Shown: in pieces, positions 54,778-64,000 of the stretch | Numbering within the stretch: the first letter of the stretch is position 1 | Layout of the letters: every line of letters starts with the position of its first letter | Assembly: GCA_000442015.1 (NCBI GenBank) | Contig: KE560959.1 | Coordinates: forward strand, 186,001 to 250,000 | Source of the DNA: Rozella allomycis CSF55 | Lineage: Eukaryota > Rozellomycota | Length of the DNA: 64,000 bases | Direction of reading: 5' to 3' | Made by a program: the position numbers and the translations under genes | Notes under the pieces: model-generated | Databases searched by the model: none | What the model saw: only the letters and a program-made list of their open reading frames with translations | What the model was told of the DNA's origin: nothing

Positions 54778-56307
54778 ATGGACGAAGATGCTATTTTGAA
54801 TGCTTTGTTAAACGGGACTTCTTTACCCCCTAGTGCTAGTGGTAAAATAGAAGGAAAACCCCAAACGACTCAAACAATTATGCAAAATAACAATTTGCAA
54901 AGGCCCATGAACTTTCATTCTCCCCATGCTCTTCTTCAAGAAAGTAAAGGATGATTAAATATATTATGAAAGCTATAAATCAGACATTAAAAATAGTAAA
55001 TATAGAAACAAGCAAGAAGTTGAAACGAAGCTGGATGGAATTGAAATCAAGACAAATCAACATGCAAGATTTCTTTAACATGATATTTGATACCTTGCCA
55101 GCAGATATGGCACTGCCTTTTCACCAGGTATTATGAAAGTGTTTTTTAATGTTCAGATAAAGAGCAGCTTTAGCAATGCTCAAATTCCTACCTCTAGTTC
55201 TACCGTCAAAGAACAAACAATAGAAACAGCGTCGGAGATAGCTTTAGCGATGCCTAATTCACCCATGAAGAGGAAAAGGGAAATGGCTGACGCTGATGAT
55301 GTACCTAGAATGACCTTGCGATCGTCTTTAAGTAAATAGTTTTTTTCTGATTTGATAGGCTCCAGGTTAATTTATTTTTGTAAAGATATGTAGCGTACCC
55401 CAAAAAATAATTGAAGATGAAGATGTAGAACTGGAAGAACCGCCAGTGGCCAAGGACGTTGACGTTACAAGAATGAAGAGCGAAGATTTGCAAGATGTTT
55501 TGAAGTATTCGGGCGTAAATGAAGAAGAGGAGGCCAACGAGATGTTAGAAAACATAGAAGAGTATAGCGTAGATGAAGATGACGCAAAAGATTTGATGTC
55601 GTCGTATGTTAATCTTGTGCACGTGGAAGGATTTAAAGCCGCCATTACTCGAGCTAGTAAAATATGTTATTCTCCATGAAAGTGCGAAAAAATGGTCTCG
55701 GAAATATTAAAGAAGTTTGCTTGGACTATTTGGCGATCGCTGTGCATGAGCGAATAAAGCATATGTTAGAAGAGTTGATTGCTATTAGTAGGCATAGATT
55801 GGATACTCAGCGAGAACAATACAGTTGGAAATTGTTGAACGATCCCAAAAAACAAGTTTGGCTCTTAGATAAATACGATTCTGATGTTAACAATTTGTTC
55901 ATGGAAGGGAAGGAAATTTCTGGAATTCAAGGCGATGATGGAAAGATGAAAAAGAACAAAAAAGTCCCAACTAAAAAGAATGAAAAGGAGGAAACAGCCA
56001 TAAAAGCAAAGTTGGCGAATACTACTGCATTCGCCGCATTGGGCGGGACTAAGAAGTCTTGGATGTCTGGAGGTGGATCCTCGGTTAATAACTCATCAAA
56101 TGTAACACGATTACTGCACTATTAGTCTAGCTTAAAAGTAAAGGGTTGAAAGCTGAAAAAAATCAATTGGAGACTGCACAAAAACATCATAAGACTCAAC
56201 TACAAAGGCGATCCATTGCTCTAAAGGATTTGTTGTTCCTGATTGAGACAGAACCACACTACAGAAAGTCAACATTATTGTTTAATCTATTAACTGACCT
56301 AAAATAA
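54778..56307 (+). CDS. TAF4: TAF4, TFIID subunit
   Basis: Core subunit of general transcription factor TFIID, pairing with TAF12 by a histone-like fold. N-terminus MDEDAILNALLNGTSLPP, then a polar segment and helix MQDFFNMIFDTLPAD. The histone fold is in DVLKYSGVNEEEEANEMLEN. The conserved C-terminal domain reads LAIAVHERIKHMLEELIAIS and RHRLDTQREQYSWKLLNDPK, then TAFAALGGTKKSW. After a 29-nt intron comes the final RSIALKDLLFLIETEPHYRK, the V-x-DL-F-LE end of TAF4. Short introns throughout. Stop at 56305-56307 is 2 bp from the stop of the convergent PPP4R1 gene. Confidence 0.85.
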
Positions 56308-56309
56308 AT

Positions 56310-58655
56310 TTATTTCGTTAAATCTACATCCATTAAAAATTCATCTTGCTCATCTTTAGTTATGGTCATTGATTCTAAACTTGGGGATATCATGCTCAAA
56401 ACTAAATTAGTATCGAGCTCCATCAAAACATCAAATTCTTTTAACAGTTTTTGTACCTCCTTATCTTCATCATTCGAAAGAATCGTCCTTATTGGCAAAA
56501 GGAAGGCATTTGAACATTTACAATGTATAAGCTTTAAAGCGATGTGGCTACGCACATTTTTGACCCTGTCTTTGCAAAGGGCTTCTATTTGTGGCAGAAA
56601 TCTATAATCTTTATTTTCAAACAAGTCAAACGCTATTTCTATAAAACTGAGTATTAGAAAATATAGTTTTCAATACTCTAGTCTAATGTGATAGTTTGGG
56701 TGCTTGGACGCCTCTTCTGCCTTTGATATTACTGTTTCCCACATTTTCCTATTGTAATGTTTTATTTTAGATATCTAACGTCTATAGAATAACCATACGG
56801 TACCTGTGTAGTAACTTCGGACCGAATTTGAGCCACATCATCTATCAATAATTGATAAAATATAGCAGGTAAAACTTCATCTACGTCTTGGAATGCAAAA
56901 ATGGCACAAAATTTTGCTAGTTGCCTTTATATAACATTATTGAAGCATACTCTGCGATTAACAATCGACATCGCCAATTTTTATTGGATTCANCAGTTGC
57001 CTTTATAAAACAATATTGAAAGCATACTCTGCGATTAACAATCGACATCGCCAATTTTTATTGGATTCATTTACTACAAGTTTAATGCGATCAATAAAAT
57101 TCGCGCGATAAGGTATTGAGAACAGTTCAACAAACTCGCAAAAGTGTTCCAAGACCCCTGTCCTTACCAGATATAAAATGGATGAAAATTATACCTCTAT
57201 ACAATCTCTACAAAAAATGTCAAATATTGATATCAAGTCTTTTTTTGAGTCTTCTTCCCCGATGACCTTAGCTATTTCGTGTAACGAGAACGATAATGTG
57301 CGCCTGATTCGCCAATGAACGTCTACGGCCATAGTTTGAAACAATGGCCTTAACCTTGGCCAAAAATTTTTACCAAGAGTCAATAACACACCTGGAAAAT
57401 AATAAGCACATAGCTGTGAGCGCTTGTCGTCATCTCGTTTGGACTCATTTTCGAGTGTCGTCATTTCAAGATACGTCTCTATTATAACTTCTGGGATCTA
57501 TAAAAGATTAAAAATATTTTTGCCTTGTGGTTTTGGAGATTGCATATAATTTGCCCAGTTGATTCAATGGCGGACGAGCGGACCCATACTGACTCGTCAG
57601 ATAAAAGACTCTGAAACGATTTTAATAAATCAATTTTGTCTTGCACTTTCTTTATGACACTTGATATTCCTTGTGCTACGGCATTCCTAACGATCCAACT
57701 AATATCACCACTAGCCCGGACAATCATTGGCTCAAACACATTCTTCACAGCAAGGGTGGATATTTTTTCGCTGTACAAGCAAATATTTTCAATGCAGAGC
57801 TAAACATTCCGCTTTAAATTTATTACTCTTCTGATAAGATAATTATGATGTTTCGCAAAGTCTACAAATATGGGTACGAAATATTCATTTATCACGTCTT
57901 CGCTTACGACTTCATTAAGACCTTGAAGCAACTATACTTTAGACATGCATAAATGACTTACTTCCAATAAGCAACTTATGATTGTTTCTGAAGATTCGGA
58001 AAATGCTTGCCTCATAAACTCCCCAACCATATCTCTTTGGCATTTTATAGGCAAGAATGAAATTGCTTCGATATAGCAATTCCAACAAGCTGCTTTGACA
58101 GCTTCAGCTTGCTTTCTGTCATCTAAAATCCCCTCTATATACGAACGCAAAATTATTGACTCTAAAACTTCTTCAATCCCCTCTATATAAGATAACTGGT
58201 ATGGAATATTTAAAAATAAGTACATTAGGAAGTAAAATTTTAAAGGCTTTGAGGGATTCATATGCAAATCCTTCTCTGATAATATGTTCTGGATCTTGTG
58301 ACAATATCTGCAAAAATGATTTCAATTTTTCCATAAAATCAGTGGAAAACGTTATTTGTCTTTCACAATATATCACAATTTGCTTGCATGCATATAATCG
58401 ATGCAGGACTAGTTCGCTGTTAACACAATACAGTATTTTCTCTTCTAGAGGTAAGTTTTCATCCACAGCCAAATCATCTGGCGTAATTTCATTTGTATCT
58501 TCTGTAAATGCCTCTTCGCTGAAATTATCTTTGCCTCCTGAAATTGTCTCTTTATTATTTTCAACGAGATTGCCTGTGCTTTCTGAAAGTACCGCGTCAC
58601 TATCTAAAACATATAGCTCTTTGCCTGTTAAACATTATAGGATTTTACCAGCCAT
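56310..58655 (-). CDS. PPP4R1-like HEAT-repeat phosphatase regulatory subunit
   Basis: Regulatory subunit of protein phosphatase 4 (or PP2A-like A subunit), made of HEAT repeats. Starts MAGKELYVLDSDAVLSEST across a 24-nt intron, with an acidic N-terminal region. Recognisable blocks: ISWIVRNAVAQGISSVI, WVRSSAIESTGQII, SQLCAYYFPGVLLTLGKNFW, PRLRPLFQTMAVDVHWRIRR and TLSFSLHEIAKVIGEED, the last three nearly identical in pattern to animal PPP4R1. Then come NWRCRLLIAEYAS, FAFQDVDEVLPAIFYQLL, FLPQIEALCKDRVKNVRSHI and an acidic end. The N at 56993 lies inside the gene between duplicated copies of one exon, so the coding frame is disturbed there by assembly. A phosphatase scaffold role is inferred from the family. 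Confidence 0.85.
56919..57069. repeat. Short near-identical duplication around an assembly gap
   Basis: Bases 56919-56992 and 56994-57069 are two versions of one sequence (both containing the minus-strand coding NWRCRLLIAEYA) on either side of the N at 56993. They differ by a few substitutions and one-base indels, so one copy is out of frame. This looks like unmerged contig ends or alleles. Confidence 0.8.
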
Positions 58656-58724
58656 TGCGTATTTGGAAAATTTCTGAACCCATTTGAAGTCTGACAATAA
58701 ATAGAATTACTTATTGTTTATGTT

Positions 58725-59455
58725 ATGACCGCTGTAAATAATCGAATAAGATTAAACTCTGTTACTAAAGCGGATCCTATCGTAATATTCAAGAATGCAA
58801 CTGCCGTGGCAAAAAGTAATTAATATATTTACTTATTCTTAGTTGTTACTCATTTATCAGAACCGATTGTATCAATAAAAAATAAAAGAAAGAAAATGGC
58901 GATGCAAATTGCCAATTCAATGATGGAAATAGAGTTTTTGGCGCCATTATGCTCAAATAATGTAAATCTCACCGTTTATTTTGACGTTTAGTCCAGTGCC
59001 GCAGATAGTATCTCCAATAATTTACTTATCATAAATCAGTCATTTCATTCTTTCAGACAAGACATTTTGTTGAAAGTAGGTATATTTGATTAGAATTATA
59101 GGCATTTTTGGCGAGACATGGCTTTGATGTGCTTTTCCCTAACGCTTTTCAAATTGCAACAGGATATGTACCTGCGGATAAAAAACCGGGATTCGATTTT
59201 AAAAGCTTGCTAACGCACTTTTCTCTGGTTAATCAGGTTCTTTCAATGTCAACGCAATTGCATAGGGATATAACATTACAAAATCACAAATATATAGCAC
59301 ACCAAATAGCACTTCTGTATCAATCTATTAATTCAGTATCTGGCTTATTTAACGAGTTTAAACATACTATCGAAGAAGGATTTGACGATATCAAAGCAAC
59401 ATTAAATGAATCCATAGGAATTCCCCAGCTTAGCATTAGTCAAAAACAATGGTAA
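58725..59455 (+). CDS. Unknown helical protein
   Basis: Exons joined by introns of 27, 30 and 26 nt give about 215 residues: MTAVNNRIRLNSVTKADPIV, ATAVAKIVTHLSEPIVSI, a basic helix KNKRKKMAMQIANSMMEIEF, LAPLCSNNSSAADSISNNLL, FLARHGFDVLFPNAFQIATG and YVPADKKPGFDF, then long amphipathic helices to ISQKQW. No motif recognised. The clean splicing in a single frame supports a real gene. Divergent from PPP4R1 (69 bp between starts) and followed by the tRNA gene. Confidence 0.55.
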
Positions 59456-59595
59456 CGTTTGCATAAATTTCAAACGACTAAAGGTTGCGTGAAATCACAT
59501 CTAGAATATCTGAAAAGTCACTCATGTTAACCAGTCAGTGTATAGCAAATACCGCCTACACGGATATGTTTATCGCGTTGAAATAAATATCATAA

Positions 59596-59676
59596 GACAA
59601 TGTGTCCGAGTGGTTAAGGAGATAGACTTGAAATCTATTGGGATTTCCCGCACAGGTTCAAATCCTGTCGTTGTCG
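59596..59676 (+). tRNA. tRNA-Ser (anticodon TGA)
   Basis: An 81-nt cloverleaf: acceptor GACAATG pairs with CGTTGTC (one G-T pair), discriminator G. A-box TGTCCGAGTGGTTAAGGAG is typical of tRNA-Ser. The anticodon arm AGATAGA-CTTGAAA-TCTAT gives loop ctTGAaa, anticodon TGA (reads UCA). A long variable arm (TGGGATTTCCCGC) confirms serine class II. The B-box GGTTCAAATCC is intact. No intron. A run of seven T follows immediately. Confidence 0.95.
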
Positions 59677-59683
59677 TTTTTTT
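59677..59683 (+). terminator. RNA polymerase III terminator of tRNA-Ser
   Basis: Seven consecutive T on the sense strand directly after the discriminator base of the tRNA, the standard Pol III stop signal. Confidence 0.85.
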
Positions 59684-59812
59684 AAGTTCATAAAATTATG
59701 TTTACTTTTCATTGGAAAAGACGCATATTTTATTGGCCCATTGTTTTATATTTCGTTAGTTGCCATTGTACTCTTCTAAGATTTTGAGGTACCTTTATCC
59801 CGAAAATTCGTA

Positions 59813-62463
59813 ATGGAAAATAGGGAAAAACTGATCAAAACTGCATATAAGAATGTAAAGGCTGTAACAATATTGAGAATAGTATAAACACCGAGATAGA
59901 ACTGCCACAGATGTCCAATGGGCGTTGAAAGAATTTCGTAACCTTTTGCTGGAAGTACAAGAATATGAAAGATCAATGTTATATTTATGCCTGACTGGAA
60001 CTTTACCCATATATTACAGAAATTTGCAATACAATATTCCAATCCAGGTACGTATTCCTTGGTCATATCCTTATGAACCACCTCTTTTGTTAGTGCAACC
60101 AACGTCAAATGTAAATCATACATGAAAACAAATCATATATAGATGGTTATCAAGACTTCACAGCATGTAGATTCTCGTGGTTTATTCTACCACCCTTATA
60201 TTTCATATTGGGCTAATCAAGTTAACGTATGGACGTGATATTTATTTTAATACCTAGCAATCATCAATTGTTGGACTTCTCCATATTGCCAAACAAGTCT
60301 TTAGCATGCAGCCCCCTGTATATTCCAAACCATCGCAATTACAACCCCGTGGGGGTCAATATGACTCTTTAGCTGATGAAAGGCCAGTGAAAGAAGCGAC
60401 TATGGAAACATCTATACGTTCTGCGGCAAACGATGCTTTAAATGGCTTGATGTCGCAACTCAAAGCCCAAATATCGAACGAATTAGAAACTGAATTATTA
60501 AACAATGANAATTTAAGTAAACATGTTTACCAAGCCGGGGAGTTCAATTTTGAGAACCAAATACTTTGGTTTTCTGGCCCTAGATTCATTGTTTGAGTAG
60601 TACGCATATTCGGAGTAATCAAATTCACCTCTGTGAATTATGGTGTACTTTGGAGTGACCAATTCTTTCTGTTTCTTTTCTCCAATCATCTTTTCTACAT
60701 ATTCAATAGATGTTTCTTCTTTTCTGTCTTGAATGTCTTTGGAAGGTTCTTTAATGATCGATTTGTAAATGTTTCCTTTGTATTTAATATATTTGATTTC
60801 TTCATAGTCTCCCGTAGCAGTAAAACATAGTACTTACCTTTATCCAAACCCAAATCAAAATTTTTGTTTGCGGAATCAATTGAAATGTCAACCAGCATTT
60901 TTTTAAACAAATCCAAAATATTGTAATACTCAATTATCTCGGGACTCATAAGATATCAACAATGGTAACGATTTGTCCATCTAAATAATACCTCAAGATA
61001 TTCTACCTTCATCAGTATCCTCTCGTGGAGGAACTATCCTATGAGGAATGTGCCACTGTCCGTCCTTTTTCAACTCAACCTTATCAACATTCTTATTAAC
61101 AGCAATATTGACATAAACAAATTTATCTCCTCTTCCTTTACATTTTACGGCAAATCCTAATATCATTCATAGATTCTAGCATACCAGGTGTAGGTTCCAA
61201 AAACACAACGTTATTTCCTTTTTCTTTTTCGAGTTTTGTTATCTCTTCTTCGTATTTCTATTCGAAAACGAAGTTAGTTTTACTTTTCTATTATCAGGAT
61301 CATTAATTTCCTGCAAATATTCACTGAACATTTTTAAGAACTCTTTATCTTTAAAGGCAGTCTCAAATTGTTTCATTTCCTGGTACATTAGGTCTTGATT
61401 ACGTACCTCACGCGTCAATTTAATTTCATTCTCTTCTCCAGAAGTCATAATATGTAATTCAGAATTTTCAGGTTGGATGTTTTCTCATTCTTTTTTCAAT
61501 TAGCTCAAATATCATTCTATTCAGAAGTAGATTAGTAGAGCAGAAGAAGTAAAACTCTTTAATACCAATTACAATAAACTATTCCTCGATTCAAGAATTT
61601 TTAGAAATTACTATGACCAATGTTTACACACCTTTTTGTTTCCCGATATCTTTAAATAGACAAAATGCAAGTAATGAAGTAGATTTTAAGGAACCTGTGG
61701 TAAGTAACATTCCAGAAGGGGAGCTGCTTGTAACACGATAAAAAAATTGATAAAGTAGAATTTAATTGTGTCAATAAGTGCAATATTTGCCTTCTTAATC
61801 AAAAATCAATATTTTTCGTGGATCTCTTTCTTTATGGTTATTCATTGTTTCATCAATACACGCACTGCTAGCGAGAAGAGAAATCTTTTACCCATCTTAA
61901 TGTAAAAACATGTTTTACGAAAAAGCAGGATTTCCATGTCAGGGATATTCGCAACCATGATCGACAAGCAAAAGAGAAACCTCCTGAAAATTTAAGCTAA
62001 AAATAANACAATGAAATGCTTCATGACAATAACAGATTTCTTTCGACTTTGAAAGAAGAGCTACTTAAAGAAAGAGTACAAATTATACGCCCCATATTTT
62101 ATAGGTTGCCTGTTCAAACGCATGTGAAACGCTTCTGAAAAATGAGCAAATTATATCCACACAGTTGGAAAAATATAATTCTTTAAATGATGTCAATATT
62201 GATGACCTATTTGATACGGATTGCAAATACAAGCAGTAACCATCTCTTCTATTTTTGAAAGACTTCAAGATCTCTCCGCGGAAGAGCACACGATAGAGGA
62301 CTGTATATATTATTTCAGCAAAGCGTTAAATAATGAAACTATTGAGCTTAATGTATTTCTTCGAGTAACATGCTTTGTTCTTATTTAAGAGAATATTCGA
62401 ATTTTGGCCAAAAACCTCTTTTTAAAGAAAGAATTTATTAAAAAATTACAAAATTCGTTGTAA
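59813..62463 (+). CDS. TSG101/VPS23 ESCRT-I subunit, interrupted by a misplaced contig
   Basis: ESCRT-I component that binds ubiquitinated cargo for multivesicular body sorting. The first half (59813-60508): MENRE, YKHRDRTATDVQWALKEF, then the UEV domain LTGTLPIYYRNLQYNIPIQ, VRIPWSYPYEPPLLLVQPTS, SQHVDSRGLFYHPYISYWAN and PPVYSKPS, then a coiled coil DALNGLMSQLKAQISNELET. It stops at the N at 60509. The second half resumes after the N at 62007: FLSTLKEELLKER, ETLLKNEQIISTQLEKY and the C-terminal steadiness box EEHTIEDCIYYFSKALNNET, IELNVFLR, after a 27-nt intron ILAKNLFLKKEFIKKLQ. The ends at the two Ns share the short overlap acaatga, so 60508 and 62008 were originally adjacent. Bases 60510-62006 do not belong to it. 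One junction near 62225-62245 is unresolved. Confidence 0.9.
60509..60509. other. Single-N assembly join inside TSG101
   Basis: Left boundary of a contig embedded in TSG101. On the left TSG101 reads on the plus strand; on the right the minus-strand kintoun-like gene is cut inside an intron beginning GTAAAC after IELPGL. Confidence 0.9.
60510..61448 (-). CDS. Kintoun-like (DNAAF2) PIH1-domain protein, 3' partial
   Basis: Cytoplasmic dynein-arm assembly factor of the kintoun/PIH1D family, which pre-assembles axonemal dynein with HSP90. Starts at 61448. EMKQFETAFKDKEFLKMFSE, YLQEINDPDNRK, then after an intron KYEEEITKLEKEKGNNVVFL, EPTPGMLESM, GRGDKFVYVNIAVNKNV and WHIPHRIVPPREDTDEG, followed by a CS-type segment KPKYLVLKIELPGL. 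The YL.EI.DPENRK.YE.EI..LE..RG pattern is specific to kintoun. The gene is truncated by the N at 60509 in an intron. It sits on a contig lodged between the two halves of TSG101, so its real neighbours are unknown. Confidence 0.8.
61613..62006 (+). CDS. Fragment of an unidentified gene on the embedded contig
   Basis: An ATG at 61613 opens MTNVYTPFCFPISLNRQNAS, NEVDFKEPV. Downstream after a putative intron another open stretch reads EFNCVNKCNICLLNQKSIFF, VDLFLYGYSLFHQYTHC, with two CxxC/Cys-His groups that might bind zinc. It runs to the N at 62007 and is head to head with the kintoun-like gene (164 bp). I could not join the pieces convincingly, and it may be only the 5' end of a gene that continues elsewhere. 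Confidence 0.3.
62007..62007. other. Single-N assembly join inside TSG101
   Basis: Right boundary of the embedded contig. The sequence just right of it (acaatgaaatg) overlaps the sequence just left of the N at 60509 (aaacaatga), showing where TSG101 resumes. Confidence 0.9.
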
Positions 62464-62537
62464 ATGTATTTGGGCGTTTGCGATTTGGCATCTGAGATTT
62501 CTTACTCTAATAACTGAAACCACTTTTTAATTCTTCT

Positions 62538-62581
62538 GAGAAAAAGGCCATCAGCCTTAGTATTGTTTTAGCCTTTTTCTC
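62538..62581. other. Intergenic hairpin, 11-bp perfect stem
   Basis: GAGAAAAAGGC (62538-62548) and GCCTTTTTCTC (62571-62581) form a perfect 11-bp inverted repeat with a 22-base loop, in the 281-bp interval between TSG101 and TMEM42. It may be part of a shared 3' end structure or a small RNA. No family recognised. Confidence 0.4.
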
Positions 62582-62744
62582 CTCAAATCCCATGAAAATT
62601 GTGACATGAAAATCTTATCTGTTCCGGGACATGGTAAAAGTTGAATATCGAAAATGATTTCCATAATTTAACGCTCAGCCGAGTACGCATAAAGTTGGTA
62701 AAATGGACCAATGGCACGATATAGTTCTAACTTTTTAAGTTTTT

Positions 62745-63177
62745 TCACTTTATTTTCTGTTTTTCGTCCTTGTCTATCAAAAATATACCCATTAAAATGA
62801 CACCTATCCCGATCAACCATAAAGTGTCAATGTTCTCATGTAAAAATGTTTTGCTGATAATTGCCTAATGAATGAATAATCCAAATATTATTACTGTAAA
62901 AATAATGTTGTTTGCTAGTGTGAAACTAGATACTTGAATTGTCGACACTGACGCAGACAATGATCTTGTGTAAAAATACCACATTAATATATTGTATAAT
63001 ATATTCAGGGTTATTTCTGAGATTTTTATGGTGGGAGACCGCTTCATTTAGTCATCGAGAAACTCCTACTGTGATACTATGTGATTCTTGAACGAACGTA
63101 GAGAGAAAAAGTTTTGCAGTCAAAGAGGTGAAGGCAGCGAAAAACCCAGCAGCGGCAGAAAGCAACATCCACTTCAT
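62745..63177 (-). CDS. TMEM42-like EamA-type membrane protein
   Basis: Small four-helix membrane protein of the drug/metabolite transporter (EamA) superfamily, TMEM42 type. Starts MKWMLLSAAAGFFAAFTSLT, AKLFLSTF (helix 1 with a family-like FGALASLFAKL pattern). Across an intron of about 36 nt comes EITLNILYNILMWYFYTRSL, SASVSTIQVSSFTLANNIIF, then after a 30-nt intron AIISKTFLHENIDTLWLIGI, GVILMGIFLIDKD. The segment MW.F..RSL..SVST.QV......N matches TMEM42. A short protein, about 120 residues, half the size of full DMT transporters, as for TMEM42. Transport function is not established for the family. Confidence 0.65.
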
Positions 63178-63236
63178 GAGGATTTAAAATTGAAAAATCA
63201 CAATTTACTATTTATTAAATATTAGCAAAAAATACG

Positions 63237-64000
63237 TTAGGCAGAATGATGAGGGTTTTCAAATTTCTTTGCTGTTTTACTTTGTTTATTCAAATGTTCT
63301 TTTCCGAGCTTATTCCAGGGATAGGCAGTGTTTTCATGTAAGACATGTTTTTTTAACTGAACTGGGACAGAGTATGCCCTTTGTCTCGGCTTTATGGGTA
63401 GAGAAATATATTGTTTTCCTTCTAAAAGCTGTCTACGATATTGGAGTAAATTTTGGTAATCCGTAGCACGCTGCGTTTGTTTTTCAATGACTTGGGCCTT
63501 CAATTGAAAGGCGTAATTTCGAGAGTCATTGATGTCTTTTGGTGGCTAAATTAACATCCGGTATAGAAAGTACTTCAGGATGTAAAATATCTGTGGCGGT
63601 ATGTTTGCCATTCATTTTCGCAACACCCAAATCCCATAATTCAGGAATAGACTGAAACATTTGTTTCTATAAACTTACTTTGGGTTCATTGATCACATCT
63701 TCAAAGTCAGGTGCAACCTACATAAGTTACAGTTATTGCCGTTACTCTGCGATTAGTATTGTTAGTAGGAGCGCCAGCACCTTTGATAAATAAAATCAAT
63801 GTATACCTGGTTTGCCAAAAGGATAATAGTTCAAATTTTTCCTGTCAAGCTCTTCCTCTTGTGTTCTTAATTTATCCACTATTGATTGCTTTTGCAGTCT
63901 TATCATATCCAAATCCAGTTTATATTTCCTGTTTCCCTCTTGGTCCTTTGTAGCTTCTAATTTAACAATAATATTATAACATTATACCAATAGGCAACGG
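63237..64000 (-). CDS. Coiled-coil protein, CSPP1/CCDC66-like motif (partial)
   Basis: Runs off the right edge, so the 5' end is missing. Introns of 31, 26, 28, 27 and 28 nt are removed. It encodes a charged helix EATKDQEGNRKYKLDLDMIR, LQKQSIVDKLRTQEEELDRK, then NLNYYPFGKPGGAGAPTNN, VAPDFEDVINEPK, SIPELWDLGVAKMNGKHTAT, DILHPEPPKDINDSRNYAFQ, another helix EKQTQRATDYQNLLQYRRQL and a basic tail. The helix followed by (N/Y)PFG+PG.GAP is a motif of several centrosomal or ciliary proteins such as CSPP1 and CCDC66. That would fit the ciliary theme, but the assignment is tentative. Confidence 0.55.

Noticed and set aside
59776-60123. 115-residue minus-strand ORF with hydrophobic segments
   Set aside because: It lies antisense to the UEV domain of TSG101, whose plus-strand motifs are unmistakable.
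60510-62006. Kintoun gene nested in a TSG101 intron
   Set aside because: Both borders are N joins, the flanking TSG101 exon pieces overlap by about 7 bases, and both embedded genes are truncated at the borders.
1-64000. Transposons, CRISPR arrays, rRNA, viral genes
   Set aside because: No transposase, reverse transcriptase, integrase, terminal repeats, spaced repeats or rRNA-like sequence was seen on either strand.

Overview
This window is a gene-dense, AT-rich piece of a nuclear eukaryotic genome. I count about 46 protein genes and one tRNA in 64 kb, with no stretch of 300 bases or more left without a gene. Most genes are broken into several reading frames. The breaks are not decay: nearly all are explained by GT-AG introns of only about 24-35 nt (most 26-29), and removing them restores continuous proteins that match known families. 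The gene set includes a mitochondrial citrate synthase, a PRELI/UPS lipid-transfer protein, a fungal-type C2H2 protein, IFT88, a CIBAR/FAM92 BAR protein and a kintoun-like dynein assembly factor. That points to a flagellated (zoosporic), early-diverging fungus or fungal relative with mitochondria. A Rozella-like (Cryptomycota) organism would fit, but this is inference and no marker here proves it.

Layout. 1-4473: 5' end of a Rsp5/Nedd4-type ubiquitin ligase and a P4-ATPase flippase. 4617-12168: citrate synthase, aspartyl aminopeptidase, a bZIP factor, NOSIP, an unknown protein, a membrane protein and a C2H2 protein. 12318-16665: EF-hand-like protein, rhomboid, CIBAR/FAM92, NAC-alpha, SDF2. 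16680-22463: a large DOCK-family GEF. 22530-29037: FSIP1-like protein, UFD1, two small unknowns, nucleoporin NDC1, PRELI protein, DMAP1/SWC4. 29183-37839: IFT88, RasGAP, phosphopantetheine adenylyltransferase, ataxin-2/PBP1, STRAD-like pseudokinase. 37920-46509: NEO1/ATP9 P4-ATPase, Rad5/HLTF helicase, TPX2. 46705-58655: FERRY3, F-box protein, SYCP3-like coiled coil, PCF11, NUP42, PQ-loop protein, SR protein, membrane protein, TAF4, PPP4R1. 58725-64000: unknown protein, tRNA-Ser(TGA), TSG101/VPS23, kintoun-like DNAAF2, TMEM42, and a coiled-coil protein running off the edge.

Genes are packed on both strands, often divergent within 25-120 bp or convergent with 2-20 bp between stop codons. There is no operon logic. 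Several genes share processes: cilium and microtubules (IFT88, CIBAR, kintoun, FSIP1-like, TPX2, coiled-coil protein at the right edge), ubiquitin and ESCRT (Rsp5-like, UFD1, TSG101, F-box), lipid asymmetry (two P4-ATPases, PRELI), nuclear pore and mRNA 3' ends (NDC1, NUP42, PCF11, SR protein), and chromatin or transcription (DMAP1, TAF4, bZIP, Rad5).

Five single-N assembly joins are present (2931, 46631, 56993, 60509, 62007). Two are flanked by near-identical duplicated sequence with small differences, suggesting unmerged haplotypes. A third pair brackets a 1.5 kb contig lodged inside TSG101. I found no transposon, CRISPR array, viral gene or rRNA.
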